In this document: positions 1 through 12,590 of the stretch, one piece after another
Layout: every line of letters starts with the position of its first letter
Numbering within the stretch: position 1 is the stretch's first letter
Assembly: GCF_051401765.1 (NCBI RefSeq)
Contig: NC_135064.1
Coordinates: forward strand, 20,496,001-20,560,000
DNA from: Calliopsis andreniformis
Lineage: Eukaryota; Arthropoda; Insecta; Hymenoptera; Andrenidae
DNA: 64,000 nt
Direction: 5' to 3'
Program-made: the position numbers and the translations under genes
Notes under the pieces: model-generated
Databases searched by the model: none
Told to the model about the DNA's origin: nothing
The model's input: only the letters and a program-made list of their open reading frames with translations

Positions 1-1803
1 TTAGAAGAATCGTTCAAATAACTATGTGATACAGAATATTTCAGAAAATGTGGACATCATCTGAAGAGTAGATTAGAATGCTAAGATAATAAAAATGGGC
101 AATGTATACATGTATCTATACCTCCTTGATCGAGTTGTACAAAAGTTTTTGTATTTATATACATAATAGTTACGAAGTGAACTGCTCTCATTAAGAGAAT
201 GGATTGAAATGACTCATGGAATAGATACTATGTAAGTGTTTACAAATAGTCAGTGAGGTCAATAAGGTATGTACTAGGCGTGTCAATGATGGATGAAAAC
301 TGACACAAGGTACATGACCTCTTCGTTTCACGACCTGGTAAACACCACTCAAACTTCAACTACCTAATGTAACACCTAAACCAAACCTAATGTAAAAAGT
401 TAAGTATCCAGTTCTAAAAATAGTACCGCTTTATGGGCACTTAAATTCAACTGCCTCATTTCAGACCATTAAATCACGAAATATAATAATTCATTTAGCA
501 TCACTTCAGGAAAAAACATAGGTGAAATGAATTAAGAAAAACATTAGGTACCTATAAAGAGTAGAAAGCACTTACCTATTATGTATAGGAAATGAATAGT
601 TTCTTAAGATTAGACCTGAGAAAATTTTGTTTCGACTGAAAACAAAAGGGAAGCACTAGAAATAAAATTATGAAGCTCTTTAATTACAAAAACCTCTAAC
701 TCTATAATCAGATGACCAAACCCGAAATGTGACTATTTTTCCAAACTCGAGATATTTACTTCTCCATGCATATCTAGACGAAATTTATCAATTTACAAAT
801 GATACCTGTACATCGCACAAGCTACTTTAAAAAAAAAAGCAAACTGTCAATTCGTAGCATGTAAGCTCACCTATGGGTCTACCCAATTTTAAAATCACTC
901 CACTAAAAAGTTCGAAACTCCTGACGTATCAGGTTTCGCCATCTGATTACAGAATTCTACCACGAAGGGTCAAAGACGCCTCTTCCAGTTTCGTAACCCA
1001 TTCCCTTTACTTCCGCTCGTCCACGATTCACCCGTGACTATCAACTCGGGCCACGGAAACGGCGCACCGCGTGAAAGCACGTTGCCCATAGCCCAACCTC
1101 CGCTTTCTCCAGCTGCGATACCAACTAGATTCCCTCCCCTTCAGCCCTGCGTCAATCGTACTCGTCGATTTACCGAACGATCCAATAACAATCATCGTCG
1201 GCCCGGATATCCCTGTTTCCGGCGATTAAGGAACATCGCACGCCCACCTGGGCCGCGGTTATCAAAACCGATCGTTCGCCCCGGGTGTAACGAGCAACAG
1301 GCTGGACAAGAAACGCCTTTTGTCCGGCGATTTTTCGTCGTTTGCTGGCACAACGACGCCCCATGATTTACAAGAGAACCAATCGAACGATGAACCTACA
1401 TATCTGTATGAACATGTACACTGTGCGGCATCGTGCAATAGGGAGGCATCGTGCTGTCGGAAGGTTGTGCACTAATCGCGAATGACGATACGTGTGCGTG
1501 TGTACATACCTAGGTATAATTACATACTCCCCTGTTCAAAGGTATTAGAAATTTTATTTCTTGGATTTTCGATATCTCTTCCATTTTGTAAAACGATAGT
1601 GTGTGTACTACTGGCTAAAAGTTTGGATAGATTTTGTAAATTAAGGAATATGTAAGTTACTCTCTGATTCTAGGAACACTTGGTGAGAGTACTCTGTCAT
1701 GTAGGTATTGTATGTTTAATAAGATTCTTGTGTACAGAAGGTTTTGATAAATGTATCTATACGTGGAATAGAGGAGTTCCAAGTCGTAAATATAGCTACT
1801 ATT

Positions 1804-1874
1804 CGTGTCCCATGAGAAAATCCTTGGGAACGTATTGAAAGTAATATTTTCCAGGGGACTTCTCATAGAACACG
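1804..1874. repeat. Foldback element copy A (CCCATGAGAA family)
   Basis: The left arm CGTGTCCCATGAGAA continues to TTGGGAA. The right arm, read in reverse complement, is CGTGTTCTATGAGAAGTCCC then CTGG. The arms are about 28 bases with roughly seven mismatches, around a loop of about 15 bases. The arm sequence matches the copy at 33155-33247. Confidence 0.65.
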
Positions 1875-2539
1875 TATAATACATACACTTGTGGAAATAT
1901 TTAGGAATGGTAGAGATCTCCAAAAGAAAAATAGAAATTCTATGACACAATCTTCGATTTTCCTTCACTGTATACTAATAGCACCTTCAAATTCTCAGGG
2001 AAGTCCTAAAGGACGCAAGATGCAATCACAAACTTTACATAAAAATCACCCTTGAAAACCGTGAAGGGCTCTGTACTTCCACGTCTCTAATGGGGTTCAA
2101 TAGTAAACCAAGCGCCTAGAAATACATTTTCTCAAACGCTACATATCCCCAACGATACAAGCAAGCAACAGAGCCTCAAGACCCTGCTACCAACTTCGCG
2201 CCGTTATTACCGCAAAACGGAGGCAGATCGAGCATTCCAGCGTGGAACACAGTACGTTCCACACGAGCTCCCCTAGCACCCTCGCCAATACCTCACCGTG
2301 TATTTGCTACACCCTGTAGAGGTCCGTACACGGCCCAATAATTCTCAATCGCCGTGTGGAGCGCTCGCAACGGGGCCCCTGCTCGCGGTGTCCCTTAAAT
2401 CTAGCAACGAGGCCGACCTTATCGGGGACCTTCCACCGTGCGCCATTATTGTGAGATACTGTACGTCCTGATCCGCCGTTTAGAGCCCTATCCAGGCCGC
2501 GAATCTCACGCGTTCGGCGGGCGGTTCTCCGTTTCCTGC

Positions 2540-2624
2540 GCGAGAGCAACAAGAGACAGAGACGGAGAAACCAGAGTCAGAGAATCAGAGAGACGGAGAG
2601 ACATACAGACACAGATGCAGAGAC

Positions 2625-2655
<31 letters not shown>

Positions 2656-3160
2656 GGCAGAGGATAAAACATAGGAGGAGAACCAAGCAAAATAGAGTGA
2701 GACAGAATGAGTGAGTCAATGAGTGAATGAGCGTGTAAGAGAGAGAGAGAGAAAGCATAAGTGCGTGAGACAATGAGTGAGTGCGACAGTGAGAAAGCGA
2801 GTAAGAGAATGAAAGAAGGAATGAGACAATGAAAGAGTGAGTAACTCAATGAAAGAATGAGACAATGATAGAGTAAGTCAGTAAATAAGTGAATAAATGA
2901 ATGAGTGAGTGTGTACGACAGTGAGTGAATGAGTGAGTGAACAAGTGAAAGAGAGATAAGCGAGTGAGTCAGTGAGTAAGGGATTGAGGGGGGGGAAAGG
3001 GTGAAAAATAAACAAATAGATGAAGTAGAATGAAAGTGACTGAATAAATAAATGAACGAATGAATGAATGAATGAACGAATACGTAAGTGAGTGAGTGAA
3101 AGAGCAAGAGAAAGAACGAATGAATCAGTCAGTGGAGGAGAGGAGAGAGAGAGAGAGACA
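2540..3160. repeat. Purine-rich low-complexity tract (GAGA and GTGA/ATGA repeats)
   Basis: About 600 bases are almost purely purine plus T on the plus strand. They start with GAGACAGA/GAGAGA runs, pass into degenerate GTGAGTGAATGA tetranucleotide repeats, and return to GAGAGA near 3130-3160. The Ser/Leu/His-rich frames on the other strand come from the repeat and are not genes. Interrupted GAGAG motifs are potential GAGA-factor sites. Confidence 0.85.
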
Positions 3161-3600
3161 GCGCGTCCCGCGAAGCGCATTTTCTCCGTGCGAATGAGCG
3201 CACGCGCGCGTCGCGGCATATCGCGGGGGAGGAGCCGTGTCCGAGGGTGGATAGGGAGAGGAGATCGGAGGAGGGGGTGCAGGTAATCAGAGGCACTAAA
3301 CCACGATACCGTGGCTGGCAGTTAGAGGCCTCTATCTCTTCTGTCGTTGGTGGTACAACACGCCCGGTATTATTTGCAGGCTGCCACATTTGTCGTAGGT
3401 GGTCTTGCGACAGTGGCGTCGCGCGGCCCGTGTAAACGACGCCGTCGAGAGACGGTGAGCACCGTGGTTCTCCGCCGCCAGCGATCGCGGATAACGAACA
3501 CCGAGAGAGAAAGAGAGAGGGTCCCCCTTCATTCCGCTCGGCATCCCCTCTCTCCCCATGACCGACTCCCGTTGGCGGACTCCGTGACTGATTAACGAGA
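3160..3600. other. CpG-rich block next to the purine tract
   Basis: The block is dense in CG dinucleotides compared with its surroundings and contains several short overlapping frames on both strands with no recognisable protein. It may be a regulatory element within intron 3. Confidence 0.4.
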
Positions 3601-3863
3601 AAATTAACGAGGATTGAGGCTTATGGGACGTCCACGAGGGGATTTATCGGTGGTAACTAATTCCTGCATTATGGACTTTGCAGGGGGAATTGGTGTAGCG
3701 GCTTTTCGATGTAAGCTCGCTGATATATTCATTTCTAGCTTGACATTATTTAGGATAAATGAGCTCTGTTCTGTTATAGGTCGTCATTTGTTTCGTTAGG
3801 AAGACTAGAGTGGGCTAACAGTTAACGAGTCATGAGATTATAGCCAGAAGACAGTGCACTCTT

Positions 3864-3932
3864 CGTGTTTCATGAAAAGTCCCCTGGAAAGCCTTGTCTT
3901 TGTACTGTTCCCCGAGACATCTTGTGGAATTC
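3864..3932. repeat. Foldback element copy B (diverged)
   Basis: The left arm CGTGTTTCATGAAAAGTCCC then CTGGAAAGC matches the family arm closely. The right arm (GTTCCCCGAGACATCTTGTGG) is recognisable but diverged, matching the left arm at about 15 of 23 positions in reverse complement. Confidence 0.5.
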
Positions 3933-4822
3933 GAACAGTATCTGTTTTGGGACACACTAAGGGAAGGGTGGAGGAATCAGTGAAATTGGATCCAAGTTCT
4001 ATATGTGGAATTTTGAAGTTTTGTATAGAGGCTATGCAGAGGTTGTTATCGTGGAAGGTATAGGGTTCGAAGGTTGAGAATGATAATGGATGAGCGGAAG
4101 GTATCGGATCGCTGCGTCCGTCATAACTGCTGGACGAGATTGATGGCGGAGTAAAGAGCGTCGATGGGAGTGGAGGTTACGTACAATCGAACACGCTTCC
4201 TCCCGCGAAACTCCTACGTAGCTTGAACTATTTCGCAAGCCGCGATGAAAGTAGATCTTCCGTTGAGTCAGGTACTAAGTATTTGACCGCTTCGAGCTAC
4301 AGCCGAGACGCTGGGAACCCTCTCCCGTGATCGATCGAGTTATAGTTGTGACTGGTTTCATTGAACAGACAGATGATTTTAAGGAATTCCAAAAAATTGG
4401 CAACTAGAAGTTCAACTCTCATTGAACCAATTATTTTGTGAAAGAAGATATTACGTACGTTCTGGATATAGCTGAATAACTAGGATATATAATACTTCAC
4501 AGAATAGTCTTGTCAGTATTAATTATAGATCCTTAATGATTTTAGTGTTGAGATGAAATACCATCGCATACTTGATACTCCGCTCTCATATTAAACCTAC
4601 TGAATAGCAAGCAAGGAAATATAAATCAATGTTAATTGACTTTTACCTCGACTAGGTTCTTCACTTCTCAGTTTCAATTCGATCCTCTTTCCTAACTTCC
4701 CATACTACTACTGACGAGTTGCAGACCCAATCTAATACACCTAATAACGCATGCTCTGATACTATTCTGTTTTCTTAATCACATAAGAATCTAACCTCAA
4801 AATCAAACAAAATTAGCATCAA

Positions 4823-4865
4823 TGTTCAGGCACCAGGACATGCTCACCAACTAGGACATTTATCC
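4823..4865 (+). repeat. Fragment of a dispersed repeat (TTCAGGNACNGGNACAT family)
   Basis: The sequence TGTTCAGGCACCAGGACATG followed by CTAGGACATTTATCC aligns over about 42 bases (about 30 identical) with the right end of the element at 49841-50031. Confidence 0.45.
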
Positions 4866-4979
4866 AACCCAAGAATCCCGCGAAACCTCCCTCAACAATG
4901 CGACCAGTCGCGTCAATTTCCATTGTTGACATACGAGGTCCAAAAAGAGACTAACGGTTAGGGAATGATTAATAAAGAT

Positions 4980-5640
4980 GCGCGGGCACGCGCTCCACCG
5001 GATATAAGACCCATACAGGCCCAGGGCCCGACGTGTACGTACGATCGCGTCCCTGTATCACCTTATTCTCGCCAACTACAGAGGAAAACACGACGCAGAC
5101 GAGCATAGGGCCGCGGTGGGTGAACCGGTGTGCGCGGTTGGGACGCGTGCTCGTGGCATCCTCTCTCTCCTTCTCTCTCGTTCATCTCTCGTTCTCTCTA
5201 TCCCGAGGAATAATACGTATACACAATGAAGTGGACGCGCGTCCAAGACCACATGTATAAGTCGGACATAAAACAGGCTCGCATGGGCAATCCACGGCCC
5301 CGTGCTGAGGTACGGATGGGCCAACGGATGGATGGACAGACGGACGGACGGATCGACACACAGCACGCGCGCATGAATATGTAGGATGTCTGGAAAAAAA
5401 GACGAGGAAAAGTGGGGGCGGCAAAGACTCGACGTGCATAGTAATCGGAGCCGCGTCATGCCAATAACATCGTGCACCGATCGCCTAATGTTCGATCGAT
5501 AAACCTCGACGAGTTTCCGTTGGACGGATGGCGATAAGCGCCCGATCACTTCGCTGATAATGAAGCGCAACCGCGGGACGAGGGCCTGGAGCGCGCTTTC
5601 AGCGAAATTGAGTTGCCAGAGAAACGTCGGGATATTGTGT
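4980..5640. other. CpG-rich block with TC run and GGAC/GGAT tetranucleotide array
   Basis: The block includes a TC-rich run at 5160-5203 and a GGAT/GGAC tetranucleotide array at about 5311-5356. ORFs across it are unrecognisable. It may be an intronic regulatory region; no gene is supported. Confidence 0.45.
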
Positions 5641-8600
5641 CTTCTGAGAAGGAGCGCTGCGGTGTAGATGCAAGTATGTGGTTCGTTAACCCTTTCATGT
5701 ACAGATCCTTAAATTGCTACCTGAAATGTAATGCTAAATGTTGATTTTTTAGAGAGTACTTGAGTTTCTTAACCTGGAACGTCGAGATCTACCTTCGTGA
5801 GAAGCGAGACTAGAGACTCCTGCTGAAAGAAGTTCGACATTGAGCAGTAACAGAGTCTGAGAGGAGTTTATAGTGACTTGCCAGTGCACTGATGTAACAG
5901 GAAGAGTTGAAGAATTGAGGATTTGAGGATTCATTTCTGAGGGCTGCGATATATTTACAATTTTCAACAAAACTTGGATTTTAGCAGTACATAAGTACTT
6001 ACTAGTTACAAGGAAGACATCATAAAATTATTCAAAATTAATTCCTTTCGTGTCTAGATACGCATCTACTCCTTTCTCTTTAACTAAATGAATTCTGGTC
6101 CCAACAATATAATACAAAACTAACACTGTACAGTTAAAATCCCAAATCCTTCCTCCCAAAATCCTCCATCTTTCAAATCACATTTTCTCGACCGCTATCA
6201 AGCCCAATTTAGATCTTCACTCGCAGTCGCGCTGCGTTTCAAAGTTTCGCGAGATAGAAAAAGAGGGAAAGAGATGCAGAGATAGATTGATAGGAAAAAA
6301 GATCGAGCTGCAGGAGAAAGAGGAAGGGTGCAGAGACAGACGCGTGTGGCGAGTACGAACACGCGCGCGAATGGCCGTGCTAAAACGGGCGCGGGTAGGT
6401 GGCTTACACGGACAGAGTTTACAATTTTCTACACGACGCTCGTTCGAATGCCAGTAACGTTGCGGATGCCAATTGACGATAATTCAAGATGTACCTACCC
6501 ACGATATAACGTACGATGCTGACAGATTGCTGGGTACTGATACAACTGCGCTTCGAACATAGGGTATGCTTCAAGGGTCAATATTTTGAGTCGTCCTGGT
6601 TGGAGAATGTTGAATGTCGATGATAGGTGACCGGTTATGAAAATGATCTTGGTTGTTCTATTGAATCTAGCGAAATTGTGGGTAGAAAAATTGGTATGCT
6701 GGTAGCAGTCATCTTGGAGTAGTAGATAGGTTCAATTTTGTCAGAGTAGATTGACTGAGTATGCATACGTGTAGCTCTAATGGGGAGTTTATGTTGGATT
6801 CACTTGAAAGAGTGAAATTAATGCAAGCTTCTCTATATTCTTAGTTCTTTTGTGAACTCATGGGATTAGCACATTTAAGAAAGATGTTTTTCTGGAAACA
6901 CTCCCAAGTGGCTGATAACATTCTTGTAGATATGAAAATATTCAAATGGTAAGACCTCAGCTAATGAGGAATAGTATCGCTCAATTAAAAAAAAGTGTTG
7001 AGTACAATTTATTAAAGAGTTTATTACAATTTATTAATAAGAATATTAAAATAGAAGCAAAGTCACTTCTCTAGAGCATCAGGGGTATACCCCAAAACCA
7101 GTGTCCACTCATAATACCAAGTACCTAAACAGTATGTTACCCTTGAAAGCCCATTAATCAAAGCTCTACTGCACTCAAAATTGACTAATACTGAACCACC
7201 ACCACCAGCTTGCAATCATTTCTTCAAAAAGTGACGCAGTGGGATTGTCCTTAGTCAATTACTGCCTTGACTTCGACTTCGCGTGTATTACCAAGCAGCA
7301 TGTGTACTGACATTGGTGACTTCCCTTCAGGAAGCAACATAGAAAGAAAGAAACAAAATATCAGCAAACGATTTAATCGGAAAACGGCGACGGCGATAGA
7401 GGACTCAACCTCTTGACATTCAATCGTGCATATGCCTTTTAATATTAATGCACTGCGTTGGCACCTACGTAAGGAAGTGACTGTACCCCGAGTCGCAACG
7501 GTGAATTTACGACGTATTAAATTGCGCTACTCGATATCTTTGTAATTTTCTGAGACAGACATTAAAACTACGTGCTTACGATGGAAGGGTGCCACCACCG
7601 GAAGGATTCGACTTTCAAGGTTCTAATTAAACCTGATGGTACGACCATCCGACAGACCTAATTTTTTCTTCGCTCGACTATTTTAGTATGCTGTCGCTGC
7701 GATCGAACTTCTCACGCGGCGTAATTAACGAATCACGACGGACGAATTAAAACCATGATCCACGCACTTCTTAATAGAGAGCAAGGAAGAAAATTCGCTG
7801 GTAGGCCGTTGATTAACTTTCCGTTTCTCCACGATTCCTCGTTCACACTGATCACGTGACACGGAGTAATTAAACTAATAACAGCGAGAAGAGAGTTTTC
7901 CGACTTTCTTATTCCCAGGGCTGTCTCCTGACCCCTTTTCAAGTGGAAAAGGTTTTTCTGCCGGTCTGCTTATTTAGTTTCTATTTGCAACGATTCTCTG
8001 ACTTGTTAATACGTGCTAACCCGGTTTCGAGGCGTTCAACAACGCTCGGGTAAACAAATGTTCACGCTCAGTTGATGAGGTATTGATATTGTAAAATTAT
8101 TAAACACATAGATACACGCAGAGTGCATAGTATCTATTTGGTTTTGAGTTGAAACAGTACGAAACAAGGAACAGTCTATACCAGCTGCATAGTGATGTAT
8201 GCAAGAAAGGTCATAGATAATTTTGTGGTATCGTTAAATGTGGCTTACGTATTTGTTCCAGAAATTTAAAGAAATAAAAGAGTCAAAAATCTTTCTATTT
8301 CTTTAATATTTTGTAAAAAAAACACTTCAGTCGCCATTTAATAGCATAGTATAATTGTTATTAGATGGCTCCAGATTATGGTACTGTACAGCATCGACAA
8401 ATTGCATCATTGTGAAGTCGACACCTACCTAAGTAAGGATAAGTTCTGTCTATCTGCCATCATACCAGACTCAAATGAGTCACCTCTACAATACACTAGA
8501 CCCACTATTACAAAACCTTTCTTCTCTAGACATACATTTTGGCAGACTATAATATTATTAACTCATTCATGATACAACTCCTCAGAGTATGAATAATAAA

Positions 8601-9087
8601 TATAGCTACGTTTAATTGATATTTAAATTACCCTAGAAACCTTAAGGAACCTTCTATAACAAGTAATATTTCATAATTAGGGTATATGTCCACCTAGGAC
8701 CTCGACTATCACTCTGTGTCTTGACAATCAAATTTATCTATGTACACAACAACTATTGAAACTATTCACAGAGAGCAACTATCACACAAACTGACACACA
8801 ATATAAAATTACTCTTGAGAGCAAAAAATTGGTAGAAAACTTCCAGATGGACACATACCCTAAAGTTACATCTCCACTGAAGCAACAACGAGGAACAATC
8901 TTATCGCCTATCCACGCTGAAGCAACATCATCCAAAGAGCAATCATTTCGTTTCACTATTCCAGCGACTCTTGCAAGTCCCATAAAACAGCCACAAAAAG
9001 TTCCTCGTTACTTCACTGAAGACATAACTCAAGAAACGAGACCAAAAACAGATCTACTTAAAAAAGAAGCATCGTCAGCAGACTCAC

Positions 9088-9358
9088 CCAGCATCTTACT
9101 GAGATCAGCATTGTGAAGATCAGGATTTTCGTCAGCCAATTTCTTCCGCTCGACCTTCGCCCAAACCATGAACGCGTTCATGGGTCGACGTATCCGCTGC
9201 TCCTTGAGGCTCCTCTGGGCCGTGCTGCCAGGATGGCACATCTTTACTCCGGCGGGGATGGGCGAGATGCCTTGTTGATACTCGAGTGACGGGCCAGAAG
9301 CCAGCCAAGACATGTCCTCCAGCCGCTGTTGCGCAGGACCGCTCAACATTCCCGGTAT
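9088..9358 (-). CDS. Sox15: SoxF transcription factor, exon 3: linker and first half of HMG box
   Basis: This exon encodes 90 residues plus one base. The first ~54 residues form a linker ([18 protein letters not shown] and onward). The HMG box follows: [14 protein letters not shown], the Sox signature that contacts DNA in the minor groove, then [20 protein letters not shown] and MLG. The stretch [15 protein letters not shown] is typical of group F (Sox7/17/18, fly Sox15). The exon ends at CTGG|GTGAGT (donor 9087-9082), leaving one base of the Gly codon, so about 37 of the ~79 HMG residues are here. SoxF genes are known to have an intron in the HMG-coding region, which agrees. The chosen acceptor is ATGCTTCAG|ATA (9360-9359), with a CTGAC branch-like motif about 16 bases upstream. 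An alternative in-frame acceptor at CTAACAAG, about 70 bases upstream, would add residues. Unspliced read-through past the donor meets a stop 18 codons later, giving a truncated HMG box. Confidence 0.93.
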
Positions 9359-10602
9359 CTGAAGCATTTCATACGTGGTCAGCCGCCACCCAGCCAAGCG
9401 ACGATCGTTCCCGATAATTAACCGCTTGTTAGCCCGAAACGAGTGAAAGTTACGACTCGATACTTGCGATTCCATTAATACGTAATTACTTGGGCGATAT
9501 TAATCGGCTGGCTAATGAGCGGTAGTGGCATGGAACGGGGCACGGCAACAATGGCTGTGGTAAAAGCCGAGACTGGCACGCTTATATTGTAATATAATAA
9601 AATGAATAATGCCCGAGCGATCGGTGGAAACGTGGAAATGATTTATCGCGGTATAATTACGACTACGTGGGATTGATGCGTATAGTAGACGCGTCTGATG
9701 AGCTGAAACATGATCAGGAAAGCGAGTCGTTTTTCAAGGAGAGGCAAAAAGGTGGAAGATTCTTGGTGGTGGCGTTGAAAGTCGTGTAGGTGAAGATAAA
9801 GTGAGTTGGAATTAACCCCCTGCCTTGTGTAATGTGATAATGACTCATGATCGTGAATGAGTGTGTCTATTTGTTAGCACCTTAGTTTGGTGAATTAAGG
9901 TAAGGGAGATTGTGGTGCAACTATCGAGGCAAGAGTCGTGGTAATAAAACTTGACTAAAAGGGAGAAATAGAAAGACCCTTTTCTATTCATTTATATTTC
10001 ATGTAGCTGATTTGTACTTTTTTAGAAGAATTGTAAGGGCAAGGGGTAGAAGATAAATATATAAAAAGACTTTGAAATTTTGTGTATTAGAGATATAAAT
10101 GTTTAAAGATTTCTAGGATATCTGAATGATCCTACCTTGAGGGAACTAAAAGTTTCCCTCCTACTACTAATTCATTTAATCTGCTTCTGACAAAAATATA
10201 AATTCCATCTCAGTCTCTTAAAGCAGACTTGAAGCACTTTTAAAGCCTCATAACTAAAAAATAACTGCAAGTGACTCTAACTCTCCCGTATGATAATGAA
10301 AGCTACTTGTGTCTATAAATAACTTTTAAAGACTGTAAAAAGGGATCAAAATGCCCCAAAAAGACCGTCATGTCACCCCAAACATTCAACTTCGTTTCCA
10401 GTCCCCGCGATCGTCGCCTGCACAGCGTCACTTTCTTCCCTTCGATTTCCTACGGTCACACGGAGAACGCGTGGAACGCTGTAAAACAGTCGGAACGTAG
10501 GTGTCCATGTCACGTTGAAGTGGAGACAACCGTCCGTAAATGAAAGATATGCGAGCCTATTGCAGGAGGAATTTTCTGCGCAAGCCAAACGGGGACACTC
10601 AC
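9359..10602 (-). other. Intron 2 of the SoxF gene
   Basis: The intron is 1,244 bp with GT...AG ends. Its 5' part, next to exon 2 (10370-10600), is moderately GC-rich, and the rest is AT-rich. I see no coding exon or repeat in it. Confidence 0.75.
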
Positions 10603-10786
10603 CGAAATGATTTGAGTATCGATGGGCATGGAACTGTCATTGCCGTCGATGTTCGACTCGATGTCGTAGGCCCTCGACGTGGGAGTCGCATAAAACGAGG
10701 AATGAAGTGCCAAGAGTCCAGGGGAACTGCCATAACTGCTCACTGGTGGTGGTGTTACCTCACCCCTGTCATAATTATCCAGCATC
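10603..10786 (-). CDS. Sox15: SoxF transcription factor, coding exon 2
   Basis: This internal exon has 184 bases. The acceptor is TTTATAG|G at 10788-10787, and the first exon base (10786) completes the Thr codon split from exon 1. It then encodes 61 residues starting MLDNYDRGEVTPPPVSSYGS and ending DTQIIS, followed by a GTGAGT donor at 10602-10597 in phase 0. The segment is rich in Ser, Pro, Thr and acidic residues with no folded domain visible, as expected for the disordered region upstream of a Sox HMG box. The methionine at its start sits one base after the acceptor, so it could serve as a start in transcripts with a different first exon; the fit to exon 1 argues that it is normally internal. 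Intron 2, about 1.2 kb, separates it from the HMG exon. Confidence 0.82.
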
Positions 10787-12399
10787 CTATAAATTCAACG
10801 ATGATTTATTAATCATTAGCGCCGTTTATGCCTGGTTAACGGTAAAATCGATACGCATCCGGTCGAATTCGCACGCGCGCAATAAAAAGGCGCAGTGTAT
10901 CGTTTTTCGCGAACGCCCAAAGAAGGTTTCTTAATTTATTAAAAATACAGACACTATTTCGTAGACTCCAATTCATTCGTAAATAGGTACACATAGGTAA
11001 TAGGTGTATTATTTTCTGTGACATTCATTTTTTCATGCACCAGCTTCAAATAAAAATATGGCCATGCATTGCACTAAGGCTCTGTGTACAAGAATTTTTC
11101 CAAATAATATTTCAGTAATTTTAATTTCAATTTGCAGACTGTCTCTGCAAGTGAAAGAGCCCCGTCTTTAAACAGACAACCGAGTTTCCACTCCACCGAA
11201 GTGCATCAAAACACACCAAACGTTCCTACAGCTAATGAATTCTAATGTTCTCCATAACAGTTAATTCACAATAAAAGTTCTTCATAGCTGTCTGAAAAAT
11301 CGAAATCGATATCAGTTTCCAACCAAAAACCAAGAATCCCATCAATAAGTTTCCCTTCACGTTACCAACAAATCCCTACCACCTCGAACCTCAAACTCCG
11401 CGATACCATAGTGATCCGTGAATTCAACCAATTACGAGACTATTTCCCAGTAAAAAGAAGTTCTCCATAAAAACGTGCATCCTCGACCGTCTCAGAGCGA
11501 TACATATTCCGATTAAGTAAAAGTCAATTATTCCCCCTTTGCACGATGACACCGTCGGAGGGAGCCGCGACGCGACGCCAGGAGAGGATGAGGGACGCGC
11601 GAGGAGGGCTCGAAACGATGCGGATAGAATAGCATTCGATCGGTTCGATACCGGGGCAAGCAGCGAGAGAGCAGCAGGCAAGAACAAAAGATCGATTCGT
11701 ACGGCGTGCACAGGAGGTAATTGACTTTGGCGTCTCTGTTTCGTCTGGAGAGGATGGGGCGAGCAACGGGAGAGGAACGCAGCGGGAGAAATCCCGTGGG
11801 TCGCTCGTGCCCGAGCCCGATTGATCTGTCAACCTCGTTAGGAAGAGAGTTGATCGACATGAATGAACCATTCAAGGCCACTTAATGGAATTCCCACGAT
11901 TGTCCTTAAGGCATAATGCGACTGTACCAGGTATAATAGTACGAACAGCTGTCCCCCGTGCAAGCCTCACACATGTTTATACATTTACAGGCGTATACAG
12001 GGAGATGCGCATAGTAAAGATGCGTGTACGTGTACCTGTGTGTGAGTGTGTGAGTGTGTTTGACGCGTGCGTCACACTGCGCGGCGGTGCGCGCCCGCGC
12101 GTTTCTGTGTACGTGTATAAATTGAAAAACATGTAATACACACGTGTCCACATGCATATATGTATATGGACACGCGAGTGTTCCACATAATGGCCATTGT
12201 TTCATTCGGTCCGCGCTGGGATGCTGACGGCCCTGCAAAAACGCACCGGCATTTTCATTCAATAAAGTTCGCCCTGGCTACTAGCTGGCTTTTTGCCACG
12301 CGGCCTGAGTCACGCGATTCGGGGGGACTGTGGCTCTGTGGTTTCATTGAACATGGAAAAAGAAGTAGTAGAGGGGAAACTGGACGACGTGACCTGAGT

Positions 12400-12590
12400 C
12401 AACTTGGATGATTAGGATAGCTAGGATAAGTAGACTAGCTGGAATAACTAGGACAAACAACACGACTTGGAGGACTAGGACAACTAGGATAACTAGGATG
12501 GCTAAGGCGACTACAACGAGTAAGACAATTTGGACAACTAGAACAGCAAGGGTAACTAAGACACCTAAAACAACTAGGGCAACTAGGAAA
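12400..12590. repeat. 9-bp minisatellite (AACTAGGAY-type unit)
   Basis: About 20 degenerate units of a 9-bp motif (AACTAGGAC, AACTAGGAT, GACTAGGAC and variants) run in tandem. The unit is a multiple of three, so one frame stays open and reads as Thr/Arg-rich tripeptides; this is a by-product of the repeat and not evidence of a gene. Confidence 0.85.

Larger units (their letters stand above)
1..9087 (-). other. Intron 3 of the SoxF gene (incomplete, runs off the left edge)
   Basis: The donor is at 9087-9082, and no acceptor followed by the second half of the HMG box was found to the left edge. Most is AT-rich. CpG-richer patches lie at about 960-1370, 2160-2560, 3160-3600 and 4980-5640. Two foldback copies (near 1.84 and 3.90 kb), a long GA/GTGA-type tract (2.54-3.16 kb) and a small repeat fragment near 4.84 kb are listed separately. 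Apart from these, 5640-9080 holds nothing I can identify beyond a plus-strand open frame at 8829-9116. Confidence 0.6.

Noticed and set aside
2577..3219. Ser/Leu/His-rich minus-strand frames of 60-176 codons
   Set aside because: They are translations of the purine-rich tetranucleotide tract, with no coding content.
9029..9087. C-terminal extension of the HMG exon to a stop at 9029
   Set aside because: It lies beyond a GTGAGT donor placed inside the HMG box at the expected position, so it is intron sequence except in retained-intron transcripts.
10373..10588. 71-codon minus-strand frame just downstream of exon 2
   Set aside because: It lies inside intron 2 and does not resemble Sox sequence.
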